DNA of 64,000 nucleotides, taken from assembly GCF_036346855.1 (NCBI RefSeq), contig NZ_CP107841.1, forward strand, positions 4,034,001 through 4,098,000. Direction: 5' to 3'. This DNA is from Streptomyces europaeiscabiei (lineage in GTDB: Bacteria > Actinomycetota > Actinomycetes > Streptomycetales > Streptomycetaceae). This document shows positions 42,086 to 51,461 of this stretch, one piece after another. The translations under genes and the position numbers were made by a program. The notes below the pieces were generated by a model. That model was not told the origin of the DNA and did no database searches. It was given only the letters and a program-made list of their open reading frames with translations. How positions within the stretch are numbered: position 1 is the stretch's first letter; every line of letters begins with the position of its first letter.

Positions 42086-44454
42086 CCGACCGGCCTCCGC
42101 TCGCCGCCTGCCCGCTGTTGAGGCAGAGACGGCTCCTGCGGCGCACCGGGCAGCCCCACGGCCCCCGTCCGCCGCAGCTTCTGCCAGCGCAGCCGGCCGC
42201 CGATCAGTGCCGTGATCCACGACTGCAGCAGGACGACGTACATGAGCTGGCGGTAGAGGATCTGCTGGAGCGGGAGCGAGATCAGATGGGTCATGCGCTC
42301 CTTGTCGAGGTGGAACGCCAGCGCGGCGCACACCACCTGGACGACCAGGACGCCCAGCCAGGCGCCGATCGTCTTCTCCGTCGGCCCGAAGATCAGCCCG
42401 TAGAGCAGGAACACGTCGATGAGCGGGGCCAGCAGGGGCGCCACGACCATGAACAGCGACACCAGCGGCAGGCCCACGCGCCCGAAGCGTCCCGACGCGC
42501 CGCGGTCGAAGATCGCGCCCCGGTGCTTCCAGATCGCCTGCATCGTGCCGTACGACCAGCGGTAACGCTGCGACCACAGCTGCTGGACGGATTCCGGGGC
42601 CTCGGTCCAGGCCCGCGCGTTCTCGGCGTACACGACGTGCCAGCCGTCGCGGTGCATGGCCATGGTGATGTCGGTGTCCTCGGCGAGGGTGTCCTCGCTC
42701 ATGCCGCCGACGCGTTCGAGGGCCTCGCGCCGGAACGCCCCGACCGCGCCGGGGATCGTCGGCATGCAGCGCAGGATGTCGTACATCCGGCGGTCGAGGT
42801 TGAAGCCCATCACGTACTCGATGTGCTGCCAGGCGCCGATCATGCTGTCGCGGTTGCCGACCTTGGCGTTGCCCGCGACCGCGCCGACACGGGGGTCGGC
42901 GAAGGGCTGGACCAGCTCGCGGACGGTGGACTGTTCGAAGACCGTGTCGCCGTCCATCATGACGATGATCTCGTGCCGGGCGTTGGCGATGCCCCGGTTG
43001 AGGGCGGCGGGCTTGCCCGCGTTGAGCTGGCGTACGACGCGGACGCCCGGCAGGTCCTTGCCCAGCTCCTCGACGATGCCGGCCGTGCCGTCGCTGGATC
43101 CGTCGTCGATGACCAGCACCTCGATGGGGTGGTCGCTCGCCACCAGCGAACGGACCGTCTTCTCGATGCACTTGGCCTCGTTGTACGCCGGGACGAGCAC
43201 CGACACCGGTTCCGTGACGGGCCCGTTCGGACCCCAGCGGAAACCGCGTCGCCTGACCTTGCGGGCGTGCGCGATCGACAGGATCAGCATCAGGCCGAAG
43301 CGGGCGAGGACGAGGACGCCGACGACCGCGAGGGCGACCACGAGGACGCTCGTCGTCTTCTCCGAGACCTGCACCAGCGTCACCCAGACCTTGCCCTTCA
43401 CCAGGCCGAGGCCCGTGACCGGGGTGTGTGCGCTGGGCGCCTTCAGGGCGCCGGTCAGGGTGTCGAACTTGTAGCCCTTGACCTGGAGTCCACTGATGTA
43501 CCGGTCCAGCGCGGCGACGGTCTGCGAGCGGTCGCCGCCTGCGTCGTGCATCAGCACGATGTGCCCGTCACCGAGCTCGGGCGTGGCCCGGCGGATGATC
43601 TCGTCGACTCCGGGGCGGGCCCAGTCCTGGCTGTCGGTGTCGCTGACGACGGTGATGTAGCCGCGGCTGCCGATGTACTGCGTGACCGGCCAGGTCCGGT
43701 TGTCCATGCGCGCGGAGAACGAGGAGTACGGCGGCCGGAACAGCGAGGTGCGGATGCCGGCGGCGCCCGCGAGCGCGAGCTGGTTCTGGGACAGCTCCCA
43801 GTCGATGCGGTCCTTGCCCTGGAGCGAGAGGTCCGGGTGGTTGAAGGTGTGCAGGCCGATCTCGTGGCCCTCGTCGACCATCCGCTGGACCAGGTCCGGG
43901 TAGCGCGAGGCCATCGTGCCGGTGATGAAGAAGACGGCCTTGGCCTCGTGCTTCTTCAGCATGTCGAGGACCTTGGGGGTCCACTGGGGGTCGGGCCCGT
44001 CGTCGAACGTCAGGACCAGCTCGTAATCGGGGATGTCGAGGCTGATCTGGCGGCCCGAGCGGGTGTCGATCACGGGCCCGCCCTTCAGTATCTTCTTCGG
44101 CACCCGGTCGTTCGCCACCGGCGGCCCGACCCGGTGGTCCGCGAGGATCTCGCTGTGCACGTATCCGCGCAGCATCAGCATGGCCATCAGGGCGAGGAGC
44201 AGCACACAGGGCAGCAGATGGCGCAGCGGCACCCGCCGCCCGGAACGCTTCTGCCTGCTCTTGCGCGGGCTCTTCCGCGAGCGCTTCGAGGAGCCGTTCG
44301 CCGAGCCGCCGGCCGTGCTCGCAGCCGTACTGCCGGGCGGGTTGTCCACCGTGTCGCCGGCCGTGCCGCCCTCGGGGCTCTTCGGTGAACGCGGTGAGCG
44401 GGTAGGGCGCTTGGCGGCACGCGAAGGCGTGCCGCCGCGCTTGGAGCGGGTCAT
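42082..44454 (-). CDS. matB: Bifunctional polysaccharide deacetylase / family-2 glycosyltransferase
   Basis: 790 aa. After a basic cytoplasmic head and one membrane helix (about 75-93), residues about 145-330 are a NodB deacetylase with TFDDGPDPQW, HTFNHPDLS, RPPYSSF and IVLMHDAGGDRSQT. A membrane helix follows near 360-385. The GT2 domain then carries DDGSSDGT, MDGDTVF, EDTDIT and QRYRW, the complete processive-synthase set, then C-terminal membrane helices. S. coelicolor MatB (SCO2962) has this architecture and is needed for a PNAG-like glycan and pellet formation. One-base overlap with matA. Confidence 0.9.
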   Translation of the reverse strand: MTRSKRGGTPSRAAKRPTRSPRSPKSPEGGTAGDTVDNPPGSTAASTAGGSANGSSKRSRKSPRKSRQKRSGRRVPLRHLLPCVLLLALMAMLMLRGYVHSEILADHRVGPPVANDRVPKKILKGGPVIDTRSGRQISLDIPDYELVLTFDDGPDPQWTPKVLDMLKKHEAKAVFFITGTMASRYPDLVQRMVDEGHEIGLHTFNHPDLSLQGKDRIDWELSQNQLALAGAAGIRTSLFRPPYSSFSARMDNRTWPVTQYIGSRGYITVVSDTDSQDWARPGVDEIIRRATPELGDGHIVLMHDAGGDRSQTVAALDRYISGLQVKGYKFDTLTGALKAPSAHTPVTGLGLVKGKVWVTLVQVSEKTTSVLVVALAVVGVLVLARFGLMLILSIAHARKVRRRGFRWGPNGPVTEPVSVLVPAYNEAKCIEKTVRSLVASDHPIEVLVIDDGSSDGTAGIVEELGKDLPGVRVVRQLNAGKPAALNRGIANARHEIIVMMDGDTVFEQSTVRELVQPFADPRVGAVAGNAKVGNRDSMIGAWQHIEYVMGFNLDRRMYDILRCMPTIPGAVGAFRREALERVGGMSEDTLAEDTDITMAMHRDGWHVVYAENARAWTEAPESVQQLWSQRYRWSYGTMQAIWKHRGAIFDRGASGRFGRVGLPLVSLFMVVAPLLAPLIDVFLLYGLIFGPTEKTIGAWLGVLVVQVVCAALAFHLDKERMTHLISLPLQQILYRQLMYVVLLQSWITALIGGRLRWQKLRRTGAVGLPGAPQEPSLPQQRAGGERRPVG

Positions 44455-45602
44455 CAGGCGGGGCTCTCCGGGTTCTGCGGGCTCTGCGGGCTCGACGGCT
44501 CCTGCGGGCTCGACGGTTCCTGTGGGCTCTGCGAGGTCTCCGGCGTCGACGGGGCGGGCTCGACGGGCGCCGGGGACGCCGGACCGTCGGCGACGGTGTC
44601 CGTGCCGGAGTCCGGAGCGGAGCCCGGGCCGGGGCCGCCGGTCTCGGAGGGCGAGGGTGAGGGCGGGGGCGAGGCAGAGGGGCTGGGGTCGACCTTCGGC
44701 GGCTCGGGCGCGGAGGGGGACGGCTCGGGGTTTTTCACGCCGTCGCTCGGCTTCGGCTTCGGCGTCACCCCGGCACTGGGCCCGGCCGACGGCTTGGCAC
44801 TGGCCGACTTCTCCGGCTGCTTGGCCCTGCCCGACGAGCCGGTCGGGGACTTGGCGGCGGGCGAGGACGTCGCCCCCGTACGGCCTCCGCCCGGACCCGC
44901 GTCCGGTGCGAAGCCGTCCGCCTCGTCGGACCGGTCGTCCGACTCGGCAGGCAGCGGAGGTGTGTCCACCTTGCCCGCCGGCTTGTCGTCCTTCTGCATC
45001 GGCACCGGCAGCCAGGGGGCGTCCGAGTTGCCCGACACCAGCGTGCCGACGATGACCACGGCGTACGCCGCGCAGGCGGTGCCGACGGCGATACCCAGCC
45101 GCCGGTACATGTTCCTGCGCCGGCCCGACTCGTCGACGAAGACCGGCCCGTCGGAGTCCTGCCCGGCACCCGCCGCGTCCCCGTCCTTGCCCGCGTGCCT
45201 GCCCGGTCCCTCGTCCACTTCGCGCCCCACGCCGTCGAGTTGCACGGTCACCTCGTGCGGATCGTGATTGCGTCCCGGCTGGTCGGGCTGCTCCCAGGGC
45301 GCCGGGACGACACCCGGCCGTCCCGCCGCGTCCGGGGCACCGGGGGCCCCGGAGGCGGTCGGCTGCCGAGGCACTCCGGTGCCCGGCTGCCCGGAGATCC
45401 CCGCCTGGCCGGAGGTCTCCCTCCCGTGGCCCCGCTCCGTCCGGGACACCGCTCCCGTTCTGTCGGCGGCCTCGGGCCAGACCACCTCGCTCCCGGAGCC
45501 ACTACCACCACGGCCTCGACCGAGGCCTTCGACTTCGCCATCGGTCCGCTTCGGCTGAAAGCCCTTCGGCTGAATGCCCTTGGGCCAGTTCTCGACGTGC
45601 AC
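44454..45602 (-). CDS. matA: Proline-rich single-span protein of the mat operon
   Basis: 382 aa from GTG at 45602, supported by GGGGGGAAG 4 bases upstream. A disordered cytoplasmic part (about 1-160) precedes NMYRRLGIAVGTACAAYAVVIVGTLVSG, the only membrane helix (about 165-190). The outside portion is a Pro/Ser/Glu-rich tail with SPQEPSSPQEP-type repeats at its end. TGATG links it to matB. Position and layout fit S. coelicolor MatA (SCO2963), also needed for glycan-mediated pelleting. Molecular function is not known. Confidence 0.8.
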   Translation of the reverse strand: MHVENWPKGIQPKGFQPKRTDGEVEGLGRGRGGSGSGSEVVWPEAADRTGAVSRTERGHGRETSGQAGISGQPGTGVPRQPTASGAPGAPDAAGRPGVVPAPWEQPDQPGRNHDPHEVTVQLDGVGREVDEGPGRHAGKDGDAAGAGQDSDGPVFVDESGRRRNMYRRLGIAVGTACAAYAVVIVGTLVSGNSDAPWLPVPMQKDDKPAGKVDTPPLPAESDDRSDEADGFAPDAGPGGGRTGATSSPAAKSPTGSSGRAKQPEKSASAKPSAGPSAGVTPKPKPSDGVKNPEPSPSAPEPPKVDPSPSASPPPSPSPSETGGPGPGSAPDSGTDTVADGPASPAPVEPAPSTPETSQSPQEPSSPQEPSSPQSPQNPESPA

Positions 45603-45760
45603 GCACTTCCCCCCACGGGATCGTTCAGGTGCGTGTTCGATGCCGGACTGTCGCACTTTCCTGTACCGGACCGGACCCCCACCCGATCCGGGGCGCCCCG
45701 CCCATCACACACACCCGGGCCCCGAATGTAGGGGTGGGAGAGATGTATATGTGTGTGATG

Positions 45761-46735
45761 TCAGGTGAAGGTCATCATGATGAGTGCATCTGTGACCGGA
45801 ATCCACCCGTCCTCCTGATATGACAGCCATACTTCCGCCCCCGCCAACTCGGCGGCGGCCCGCCGCAACGCGTCGAGCCCCGGATGCGCGAACCCCTTCC
45901 GCCACACCAGCGAGACGGGCGACAGCGGTACGGGGTCGACGAGCGGCCGCGCCACCGTGCCGGGCATGGACGGGAAGTCCACCACCGCCAGCACCGGTGA
46001 CCTCGTCCTGGCCATGATCCGCTGGAACTCCTCCTCTCCCACGGCCAGCGGGGCGGGCGCCGCGACCTCGATCCCCCGCCCCTCGAACAGCCGCCGCGCG
46101 AGCTCCGTCCACTCCGGCGTACGCGGATTCCCCGCGCCCGCGTACACCCGCTCACCCGCGAGTTCCGCCAGTGGTACGGCGTCCAGCCCGGCCAGCCGGT
46201 GATCCTCGGGCAGGATCACCGTCATCGGCTCGTACCGCACCGGCTGCTGTGCGAGCCGCGCCCGCACCGCCGGTTCGAGCCCCGCGAACCTCCCGAACGA
46301 CACGTCCAGCCGCCCCGCGAGGATCTCTGCCGCCGCATGGGTCAGCCCGCTCTCGTACCGCGCCATCAGCTCCAGCTCCGGCACGATCTCCCGGGCCCGG
46401 CGCAGCACCCGCGCCCCCGTGGCCAGTCCCGGCGAATTCAGATCCACCAACAGGGGCCGCACCGGCCGGAACGCCGCCACCAACTCCTCCTGTGCCTCCA
46501 GCACGCGCCGTGCATGAGGCACCAGTCGCTCCCCTTCCCCCGTCAACGCCACCTGCCGGGTACTCCGCAGAAACAGCTCCACCCCCAACTCCCGCTCCAG
46601 CCGCCGGACATCCCGGCTGAGGGCCTGCTGGGCGACATACAGCCGAGCAGCGGCCCGGGTGAAGTGCAGCTCTTCGGCGACGGCGAGGAAGGCACGGAGG
46701 AGGCGGGGATCGATGGCCTGGGCGGCAGCGGACAT
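45761..46735 (-). CDS. LysR family transcriptional regulator
   Basis: 324 aa. N-terminal HTH: LLRAFLAVAEELHFTRAAARLYVAQQALSRDVRRLERELGVELF (residues about 12-55), then a LysR substrate-binding domain. Divergent from an MFS efflux-type gene with an 83-bp gap between the assigned starts, so it probably controls that gene. No clear T-N11-A box could be singled out. Confidence 0.9.
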   Translation of the reverse strand: MSAAAQAIDPRLLRAFLAVAEELHFTRAAARLYVAQQALSRDVRRLERELGVELFLRSTRQVALTGEGERLVPHARRVLEAQEELVAAFRPVRPLLVDLNSPGLATGARVLRRAREIVPELELMARYESGLTHAAAEILAGRLDVSFGRFAGLEPAVRARLAQQPVRYEPMTVILPEDHRLAGLDAVPLAELAGERVYAGAGNPRTPEWTELARRLFEGRGIEVAAPAPLAVGEEEFQRIMARTRSPVLAVVDFPSMPGTVARPLVDPVPLSPVSLVWRKGFAHPGLDALRRAAAELAGAEVWLSYQEDGWIPVTDALIMMTFT

Positions 46736-46818
46736 CCGGCGAACTTACAACCGGGGTGCGTGAATGGCCACGGAGTAGGTGTTGGACGGTGGATCAGGGG
46801 CCGGGCGACCGTAAGGGC

Positions 46819-48240
46819 ATGCCCACTCCCCCGCCCGAAAGGGCCCACTCCTCAAGACCCCGCCCAAGGGGCGCAGCCCCTGCCCTTCAGGGTCGCGGGG
46901 AACCGCGCGACCAGCCACAACCGACCCGCACCCGCCGACGAACCCGCACCCCCACCCCCTCACGCGCCCCTACCCCCTACCGCACCCTGTTCCGGACCGA
47001 CGGCACCCGCGGCCCCTACCGCACCCTCTTCCTGACCCCCGGCGCCCGAGCCTTCACCCTCGGCAACCTCATAGCCCGCCTCCCCATGGGCATGTTCAGC
47101 GTCAGCGCGATCCTCATGATCGCCGCCTCCCGGGACTCCTACGCCCTGGCCGGCGCGGTGGTCGCCACCGGCCTCGCCGCCACCGCCCTGGTCGCCCCCT
47201 GGACCGCCCGCCTGGTGGACCGTTACGGACAGGCCAGGATCGCCGTCCCCGCCACCGCCCTCGCGTCCCTCGGCAACCTCTCCCTGATCGCCTGCGCCCA
47301 CTGGAACGCCCCCGCCTGGACCCTCTTCGTCTCCTACGCCGCCACCGCCACGGTCCCCAACACGGGCGGCATGTCCCGAGCCCGCTGGGCCCACCTCCTG
47401 AAGGACGACCCGGCGGCCCTGCACACCGCCAACTCCTTCGAACAGGCGGCGGACGAACTCTGCTTCATGCTCGGCCCGGTCCTCGCGGCCTTCCTCTGCA
47501 CCACCCTGTTCCCCGAGGCCGGCACCCTCGTCGGCGCCGTCCTCTGCATGACCGGCGTACTGCTCTTCGCCGCCCAGCGCACCACGGAACCGCCCCCCAC
47601 CGGCCGGACGACCGCGAGGTCCCCCCTCCGCAGCCCCGGCATCCCGCCCCTCCTCGCCGTCTTCCTCGCCACCGGCGCGGTCTTCGGCTCCCTGGAGGTC
47701 GTCACCATCGCCTACGCGGACGCCCGGGGCCACGTCTCGGCGGCCGGCGTGATCCTCGGCCTCCAGGCGGCCGGCTCCTGCGTGGCGGGGCTCGCCTACG
47801 GCGCCCTGCGCGTGACGGGCCCAGCGCCACGCCGGTTCCGCCGCTGCCTGGCCGCGATGACCGCCCTGATGGCCCTCCCCTGGCTCACCGCCACGGCCAC
47901 CGGCTCCCTCCTGCTTCTCGCCCCGGCCCTCCTCCTCGCCGGCATGGCCACCGCCCCCACGATGGTCACCGCCATGGCCCTCGTCCAGCACCGCACCCCC
48001 GCAGGCCGGTTGAACGAGGGCATGACCCTCGCCGTCACCGGCCTGCTCGGCGGCATAGCGGGCGGATCGGCGCTGGGCGGCTGGGTCGCGGAGCACATGC
48101 CGGGAACCGGCACGGCGGGCTTCGCGGTGCCGGTGGCCGCGGCGGCCTCGGCACTCCTGATCGCCTCGGCGCAGCGCCCGACCGTACGCCCCGGTGTTCG
48201 ACGATCCGAACATCGCACGAATTCCCGTCCGCCCCATTGA
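46819..48240 (+). CDS. MFS transporter with a repeat-derived N-terminus
   Basis: 473 aa from ATG at 46819, with AAGGG upstream. Eleven or twelve membrane helices begin at FTLGNLIARLPMGMFSVSAILMI, and GRLNEGMTLAVTGLLGG is in the C-terminal half. The first about 75 residues are Pro/Arg/Thr-rich. Bases 46887-46913, which encode part of them (QGRGEPRDQ), are a copy of the dispersed GC palindrome. The PYRTLF motif occurs twice, around 70 and 82, indicating a local duplication. No ATG, GTG or TTG lies between 46822 and 47088 in frame, so the repeat must be translated or the start is noncanonical. Confidence 0.82.
   Translation: MPTPPPERAHSSRPRPRGAAPALQGRGEPRDQPQPTRTRRRTRTPTPSRAPTPYRTLFRTDGTRGPYRTLFLTPGARAFTLGNLIARLPMGMFSVSAILMIAASRDSYALAGAVVATGLAATALVAPWTARLVDRYGQARIAVPATALASLGNLSLIACAHWNAPAWTLFVSYAATATVPNTGGMSRARWAHLLKDDPAALHTANSFEQAADELCFMLGPVLAAFLCTTLFPEAGTLVGAVLCMTGVLLFAAQRTTEPPPTGRTTARSPLRSPGIPPLLAVFLATGAVFGSLEVVTIAYADARGHVSAAGVILGLQAAGSCVAGLAYGALRVTGPAPRRFRRCLAAMTALMALPWLTATATGSLLLLAPALLLAGMATAPTMVTAMALVQHRTPAGRLNEGMTLAVTGLLGGIAGGSALGGWVAEHMPGTGTAGFAVPVAAAASALLIASAQRPTVRPGVRRSEHRTNSRPPH
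46887..46913 (+). repeat. Dispersed palindromic repeat, copy inside the MFS N-terminus
   Basis: GGGTCGCGGGGAACCGCGCG with ACCA following, one of the dispersed family. It is preceded by AAGGGGCGCAGCCCCTGCCC, the companion hairpin seen next to several intergenic copies (for example at 61875). Confidence 0.75.
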
Positions 48241-48266
48241 CGCACCCGCAGCCCGCCCATACCTTC

Positions 48267-48306
48267 CGTCGAAGCGCTTCGACGTCGGTCATCGAAGCGA
48301 TTCGAC
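48267..48306. promoter_or_regulatory. Twin LacI operators upstream of the alpha-xyloside-type operon
   Basis: CGTCGAAGCGCTTCGACG (48267-48284) is a perfect 18-bp palindrome with a CG centre. ATCGAAGCGATTCGAC (48291-48306) is a close second copy, centres 23 bp apart. Both lie within 85 bases of the binding-protein start. The LacI gene that ends this operon is the obvious reader. Confidence 0.88.
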
Positions 48307-48348
48307 TACACCTTTCGACGATCCATCCGACTCCCCCGGAGGCACTGG

Positions 48349-49638
48349 ATGTTGACGGCACGAAGGCGTACGGCAGCGGCTGCGGCGGCTCTCGGCGGAG
48401 CCCTGCTCCTGACCTCCTGCGGCGGTTCGGAGAGCGGCGACGACGGCGGGACCCTCCGCCTCTGGCACTACGAGGGCCCCGACAGCGCGATGGGCGTGGC
48501 CTGGAACGCGGCGATCGAGGAGTTCGAGAAGACCCACCCGGGTGTCGAGGTCGAGTTCGAGGAGAAGGGCTTCGAACAGATCCGCAAGACCGCCCCGATG
48601 GTCCTCAACTCCTCCGACGCGCCCGACCTCATGGAGTACAACAAGGGCAACGCGACCGCCGGACTCCTCTCCAAGCAGGGTCTTCTCACCGACCTCACGC
48701 CGGAGGTGAGCGAGCGCGGCTGGGACAAGAAGCTCAGCGCGGGCGTCCGTACCACCAGCCAGTACGACGCCGACGGCGTCATGGGCTCCGGCAAGTGGTA
48801 CGGCGTGCCGAACTACGCCGAGTACACGATGGTCTTCTACAACAAGGAGCTCTTCGACAAGCACGGCATCGCCGAGCCCACCACCCTCGCCGAACTCACG
48901 GCCGCCATGGACGAGTTCGTCGACGCGGGCATCACGCCACTCGCCAACGCCGGCGCCGAGTACGTGGCGCAGCAGTACCTGTACCAGCTGGCGCTGAGCA
49001 AGGCGGACCGCGCCTGGGTGGACTCCTACGAGCTGTACAAGGGCGAGGCCGACTTCCATGACGCCGCGTGGACGTACGGGGCGGAGACCTTGGCCGAGTG
49101 GGTGGAGAAGGGATACATCAGCGAGAAGTCGACCGGGACGAAGGCCGAGGACGCGGGCGTCTCCTTCATCCAGGGCAAGGCGCCGATCCTGTTCTCGGGG
49201 AGCTGGTGGTACGGCCGGTTCAAGGCGGAGAACCAGTTCGACTGGGGCACGTTCCTGTGGCCGGACACCAACCTCACCCTCGGCTCCGGCGGCAACCTCT
49301 GGGTCGTCCCGAAGGGCGCGAAGAACAAGGAACTCGCCTACGACTTCATCGACATCACCATGTCGGAGAAGATCCAGAACCTGCTCGGCGACAAGGGCGG
49401 GGTCCCGGTGGCCGCGGACCCGGCCGCCATCACCGATCCACAGGCCAAGAAGCTGATCGCCGACTTCAACGCCCTCTCCGAGAAGGACGGCCTGGCCTTC
49501 TATCCCGACTGGCCCGTCCCCGGCTTCTACGACGTCCTCGTCTCCGAGACCCAGAAGCTGATCACCGGCAGTGCGGACCCGGACGCGTACCTGGACGCGA
49601 TCGGGAAGGCGTACGAGAAGGACGTACCGGAGCGATGA
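48349..49638 (+). CDS. Sugar ABC transporter substrate-binding lipoprotein
   Basis: 429 aa, GGAGG before ATG. Signal peptide with lipobox LTSC (Cys24), acidic linker, then a CUT1 solute-binding fold (TLRLWHYEGPDSAMGVAWNAAIEEFEKTHPGVEVEFEE). Cytoplasm-external, lipid-anchored. First gene of a five-gene operon ending in LacI. The GH31 alpha-xylosidase-type enzyme downstream suggests isoprimeverose or another alpha-xyloside as ligand (inference). Confidence 0.93.
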   Translation: MLTARRRTAAAAAALGGALLLTSCGGSESGDDGGTLRLWHYEGPDSAMGVAWNAAIEEFEKTHPGVEVEFEEKGFEQIRKTAPMVLNSSDAPDLMEYNKGNATAGLLSKQGLLTDLTPEVSERGWDKKLSAGVRTTSQYDADGVMGSGKWYGVPNYAEYTMVFYNKELFDKHGIAEPTTLAELTAAMDEFVDAGITPLANAGAEYVAQQYLYQLALSKADRAWVDSYELYKGEADFHDAAWTYGAETLAEWVEKGYISEKSTGTKAEDAGVSFIQGKAPILFSGSWWYGRFKAENQFDWGTFLWPDTNLTLGSGGNLWVVPKGAKNKELAYDFIDITMSEKIQNLLGDKGGVPVAADPAAITDPQAKKLIADFNALSEKDGLAFYPDWPVPGFYDVLVSETQKLITGSADPDAYLDAIGKAYEKDVPER

Positions 49639-50606
49639 CGGTGACCGTGGAGAGAGGGGCCGCGGTCGGCAAGGAGGGGCGCACCGGCCGCACACGCCAC
49701 CCCCGCGGCCCCCGTGACTCCTACGCGCTGTTCCTCCTCCCCGGCGCCCTCGCCTTCTTCGCCGTCGTCATCGTCCCGTTCCTGATGAACACGGGGGTGA
49801 GCTTCACCGACTGGCAGGGAGTCGGCACCCCGGAGTGGTCCGGCCTCGCCAACTACCGGGAGCTGCTGGGCGACTCGGCCTTCTGGGCGTCGTTCCGGCA
49901 CAGCCTGTTCATGGTGGTCGCCATGGCGGCCGTACCGACCGCGCTCGGACTGGTCCTGGCCGCCGCCCTGTTCGACTTCGTCGGCAAGCACTTCGGCAGC
50001 CGGGTCACCGCCGTGCTGCGCGCCTGCTTCTACCTCCCCCAGGTGCTGCCGATCGCGGTCGCGGGCATCGTCTGGAGCTGGATCCTCGCCCCCGAGAACG
50101 GCTCCCTGAACGAACTGCTGAAGACGGTCGGTCTGAGCGGATGGCAGCAGGACTGGCTCGGCGACCCCGACCTCGCCCTCTACACCGTCATGGCCGTGAT
50201 GGTGTGGGTGCAGCTCGGCTTCCCGCTGGTCGTCTTCATGGCGGGGCTGCAACGCGTCGACCCGGCCCTGTACGAGGCCGCCGAGCTGGACGGCGCCGGC
50301 TGGTGGCGCCGTTTCCGCCACATCACACTGCCGCAGATCCGGCCCGAGATCCATGTCGTCCTGCTGTGGTGCACGATCGCCGCGCTCAAGGTGTTCGGCG
50401 CGGTGTACGTCCTGACGAAGGGCGGCCCCGGCGGCGCCACCGACGTCCCGTCCTACTTCTCCTTCACCACGTTCTTCGAGAAGACCCAGGTCGGCTACGG
50501 CGCCGCGATCTCCACCGTCCTGACCGTGATCGTCCTCGCCCTGGCCCTGATCGGTCTGAGGCTCCAGACGCGCGCCGAGGACGCCGAGGAAGGGACCCGC
50601 GTATGA
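49635..50606 (+). CDS. Sugar ABC transporter permease (MalF-like)
   Basis: 323 aa; ATG overlaps the binding-protein stop by 4 nt (ATGA). Six membrane helices. EAA loop: YEAAELDGAGWWRRFRHITLPQIRPEI. The N-terminal VERGAAVGKEGRTGRTRHPRG is a normal cytoplasmic head. The ATPase must come from elsewhere, probably MsiK. Confidence 0.93.
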   Translation: MTVTVERGAAVGKEGRTGRTRHPRGPRDSYALFLLPGALAFFAVVIVPFLMNTGVSFTDWQGVGTPEWSGLANYRELLGDSAFWASFRHSLFMVVAMAAVPTALGLVLAAALFDFVGKHFGSRVTAVLRACFYLPQVLPIAVAGIVWSWILAPENGSLNELLKTVGLSGWQQDWLGDPDLALYTVMAVMVWVQLGFPLVVFMAGLQRVDPALYEAAELDGAGWWRRFRHITLPQIRPEIHVVLLWCTIAALKVFGAVYVLTKGGPGGATDVPSYFSFTTFFEKTQVGYGAAISTVLTVIVLALALIGLRLQTRAEDAEEGTRV

Positions 50607-51424
50607 CCGCCGTCCGCCGCTACCCGGTCCTCGTGGCCCTCTGCGTCGCCGCCCTCTTCATGATCGTCCCGTTTCTGATCGTGGCCGTGAACGCGGTGAA
50701 GTCCCCGGCGGAGTACTCCCGGGGCGGCCCGCTCAGTCTCCCCGACGGCCTCTACCTCGACGGGCTGAAGGACTTCTGGGAGCGGGTCGACTACAGCCGA
50801 AAGCTGTTCAACTCCGTGCTGATCAGCGGCTCGGTGGCGGTGCTGGCCGTCGTCCTGTCGGTGCTCAACGCGTACGCGATCGGCATCGGCCGGCTGCGGG
50901 GCCGTACCTGGATCCTGGCCTTCTTCGTGCTGGCGAACATGCTGCCTCAGGAGGCGCTGGTCTACCCGGTGTACTTCCTCTCCAAGGAAGCCGGCCTGTA
51001 CGACACCCGCCTCAGCGTGGTCATCGTCTTCACGGTCGTCCAGGCGGCCTTCGGCACCTACCTCCTCTCCGCCGTCCTCGGTCGGTTCCCCCGCGAGATC
51101 GTCGAGGCGGCCCGGATCGACGGTGCGAACAGGTGGCAGATCCTGTGGCGGATCGTCGTCCCCGTCAGCCGCCCCACTCTCGGCGTGCTGCTGGTCTTCT
51201 TCTTCATCTGGACCTGGAACGAGTTCCTGCTCCCCCTCGTCATGCTGATCTCCAACGACAACCAGACCGTGTCGGTGGCCCTGGGCGTCCTCCAGGGCCA
51301 GCGTCTGATGGACGCCACGATGACCAACGCGGCGGCCCTGCTCGGCCTGCTCCCCGCTCTCGTGTTCTTCCTCCTCTTCCAGCGCACGCTCACCCGCGGC
51401 ATCGCCGTGGGAGCCGTGAAGTGA
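50603..51424 (+). CDS. Sugar ABC transporter permease (MalG-like)
   Basis: 273 aa; ATG overlaps the first permease stop by 4 nt. Six membrane helices. EAA loop: VEAARIDGANRWQILWRIVVPVSRPTLG. PQEALVYPVYFL and FFIWTWNEFLLPLVML are typical of the family. Third gene in the operon. Confidence 0.93.
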   Translation: MTAVRRYPVLVALCVAALFMIVPFLIVAVNAVKSPAEYSRGGPLSLPDGLYLDGLKDFWERVDYSRKLFNSVLISGSVAVLAVVLSVLNAYAIGIGRLRGRTWILAFFVLANMLPQEALVYPVYFLSKEAGLYDTRLSVVIVFTVVQAAFGTYLLSAVLGRFPREIVEAARIDGANRWQILWRIVVPVSRPTLGVLLVFFFIWTWNEFLLPLVMLISNDNQTVSVALGVLQGQRLMDATMTNAAALLGLLPALVFFLLFQRTLTRGIAVGAVK

Positions 51425-51461
51425 GCCGTGAAGCAGGCCGTGACGTAAGGAGACCCCCCAC

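Noticed and set aside
41138..42121. Plus-strand frame opposite the acyltransferase
   Set aside because: Antisense shadow; the minus frame has membrane helices, correct motifs and translational coupling to matB.
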